A stretch of 6,195 nucleotides of DNA from Desulfovermiculus sp041686195 (lineage in GTDB: Bacteria; Desulfobacterota; Desulfovibrionia; Desulfovibrionales; Desulfothermaceae), in the NCBI GenBank assembly GCA_041686195.1, contig JAWLEI010000131.1, positions 1-6,195 on the forward strand, written 5' to 3'. Of this stretch, positions 6,123 to 6,195 are shown piece by piece. A program made the position numbers and the translations under genes. Below the pieces are notes generated by a model, which saw only the letters and a list, made by a program, of their open reading frames with translations, ran no database searches and was not told the DNA's origin. Numbering within the stretch: the first letter of the stretch is position 1; every line of letters starts with the position of its first letter.

Positions 6123-6143
6123 TTAATTTTTATTTTTGACCAT
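6123..6143 (-). other. Six-codon mini-ORF immediately upstream of cls (possible leader peptide)
   Basis: On the minus strand an ATG at 6141-6143 is preceded four bases away by GGAAAG (6148-6153). It opens a frame reading MVKNKN and ends at TAA (6123-6125), two bases before the cls ATG. It is in a different frame from cls. Since cls lacks its own ribosome binding site, a ribosome ending here could restart on cls. This is suggestive only: the leader is very AT-rich and short frames arise easily. Confidence 0.3.
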
Positions 6144-6157
6144 TGTTCTTTCCGGGT

Positions 6158-6192
6158 GCTATAGCCTGAAAAAAAAATCCCCGGGAAGTCAA
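6158..6192 (-). promoter_or_regulatory. Possible cls promoter elements
   Basis: On the minus strand a TTGACT (6187-6192) and a TATAGC (6158-6163) flank a nine-base T run (6169-6177). Both hexamers are decent matches to -35 and -10 boxes, but the spacer is 23 bases, longer than the usual 16-18. If the TATAGC is used, it needs another way to be recognised. The region lies 38-72 bases before the cls start, a normal promoter distance. Confidence 0.25.
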
Positions 6193-6195
6193 GTC

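Overview
The window looks like part of a Gram-negative chromosome, most likely a deltaproteobacterium in the broad sense (Desulfobacterota). This placement is an inference from three things: an outer-membrane lipoprotein signal, a B12-binding radical SAM protein of the DUF4070 type, and the htpX / nfeD / SPFH gene set. No rRNA, tRNA, CRISPR array or intact mobile element is visible.

Left part (1 to about 1817). The first 291 bases hold only gene debris: the end of an unrecognised reading frame and a clear but truncated PRC-barrel fragment. Three minus-strand genes follow, in transcription order from the right: an antibiotic-biosynthesis-monooxygenase (ABM) family protein (1458-1817), a B12-binding radical SAM gene (661-1438) and a small BON-domain lipoprotein (292-606). 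The radical SAM gene is broken. Its N-terminal half runs directly into its own family's C-terminal tail, but in a different frame, so the middle of the gene has been lost by an internal deletion.

Intergenic region (1818-2234). This AT-rich stretch of about 417 bp separates the divergent transcription units. It carries a striking tandem pair of 16-bp near-identical, partly palindromic boxes at 2001-2033, a perfect TTGACA at 2100-2105 and an exact 11-bp tandem duplication across the htpX start codon.

Right part. A tight plus-strand operon encodes an HtpX-type membrane zinc protease (2235-3137), a short NfeD-family membrane protein (3164-3622) and an SPFH/stomatin protein of the QmcA type (3639-4577). 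Together they make a plausible inner-membrane protein quality-control module: SPFH and NfeD proteins are a known pair, and E. coli QmcA has genetic ties to HtpX and FtsH. A convergent minus-strand cardiolipin synthase (4675-6120) closes the window. It has no recognisable ribosome binding site of its own, but sits two bases after a six-codon mini-ORF that has a modest one.

The most notable points are the internally deleted radical SAM gene, the linkage of htpX to nfeD and the SPFH gene, the operator-like tandem boxes and the possible leader peptide of the cardiolipin synthase. I did not find convincing evidence of a wholly new system.
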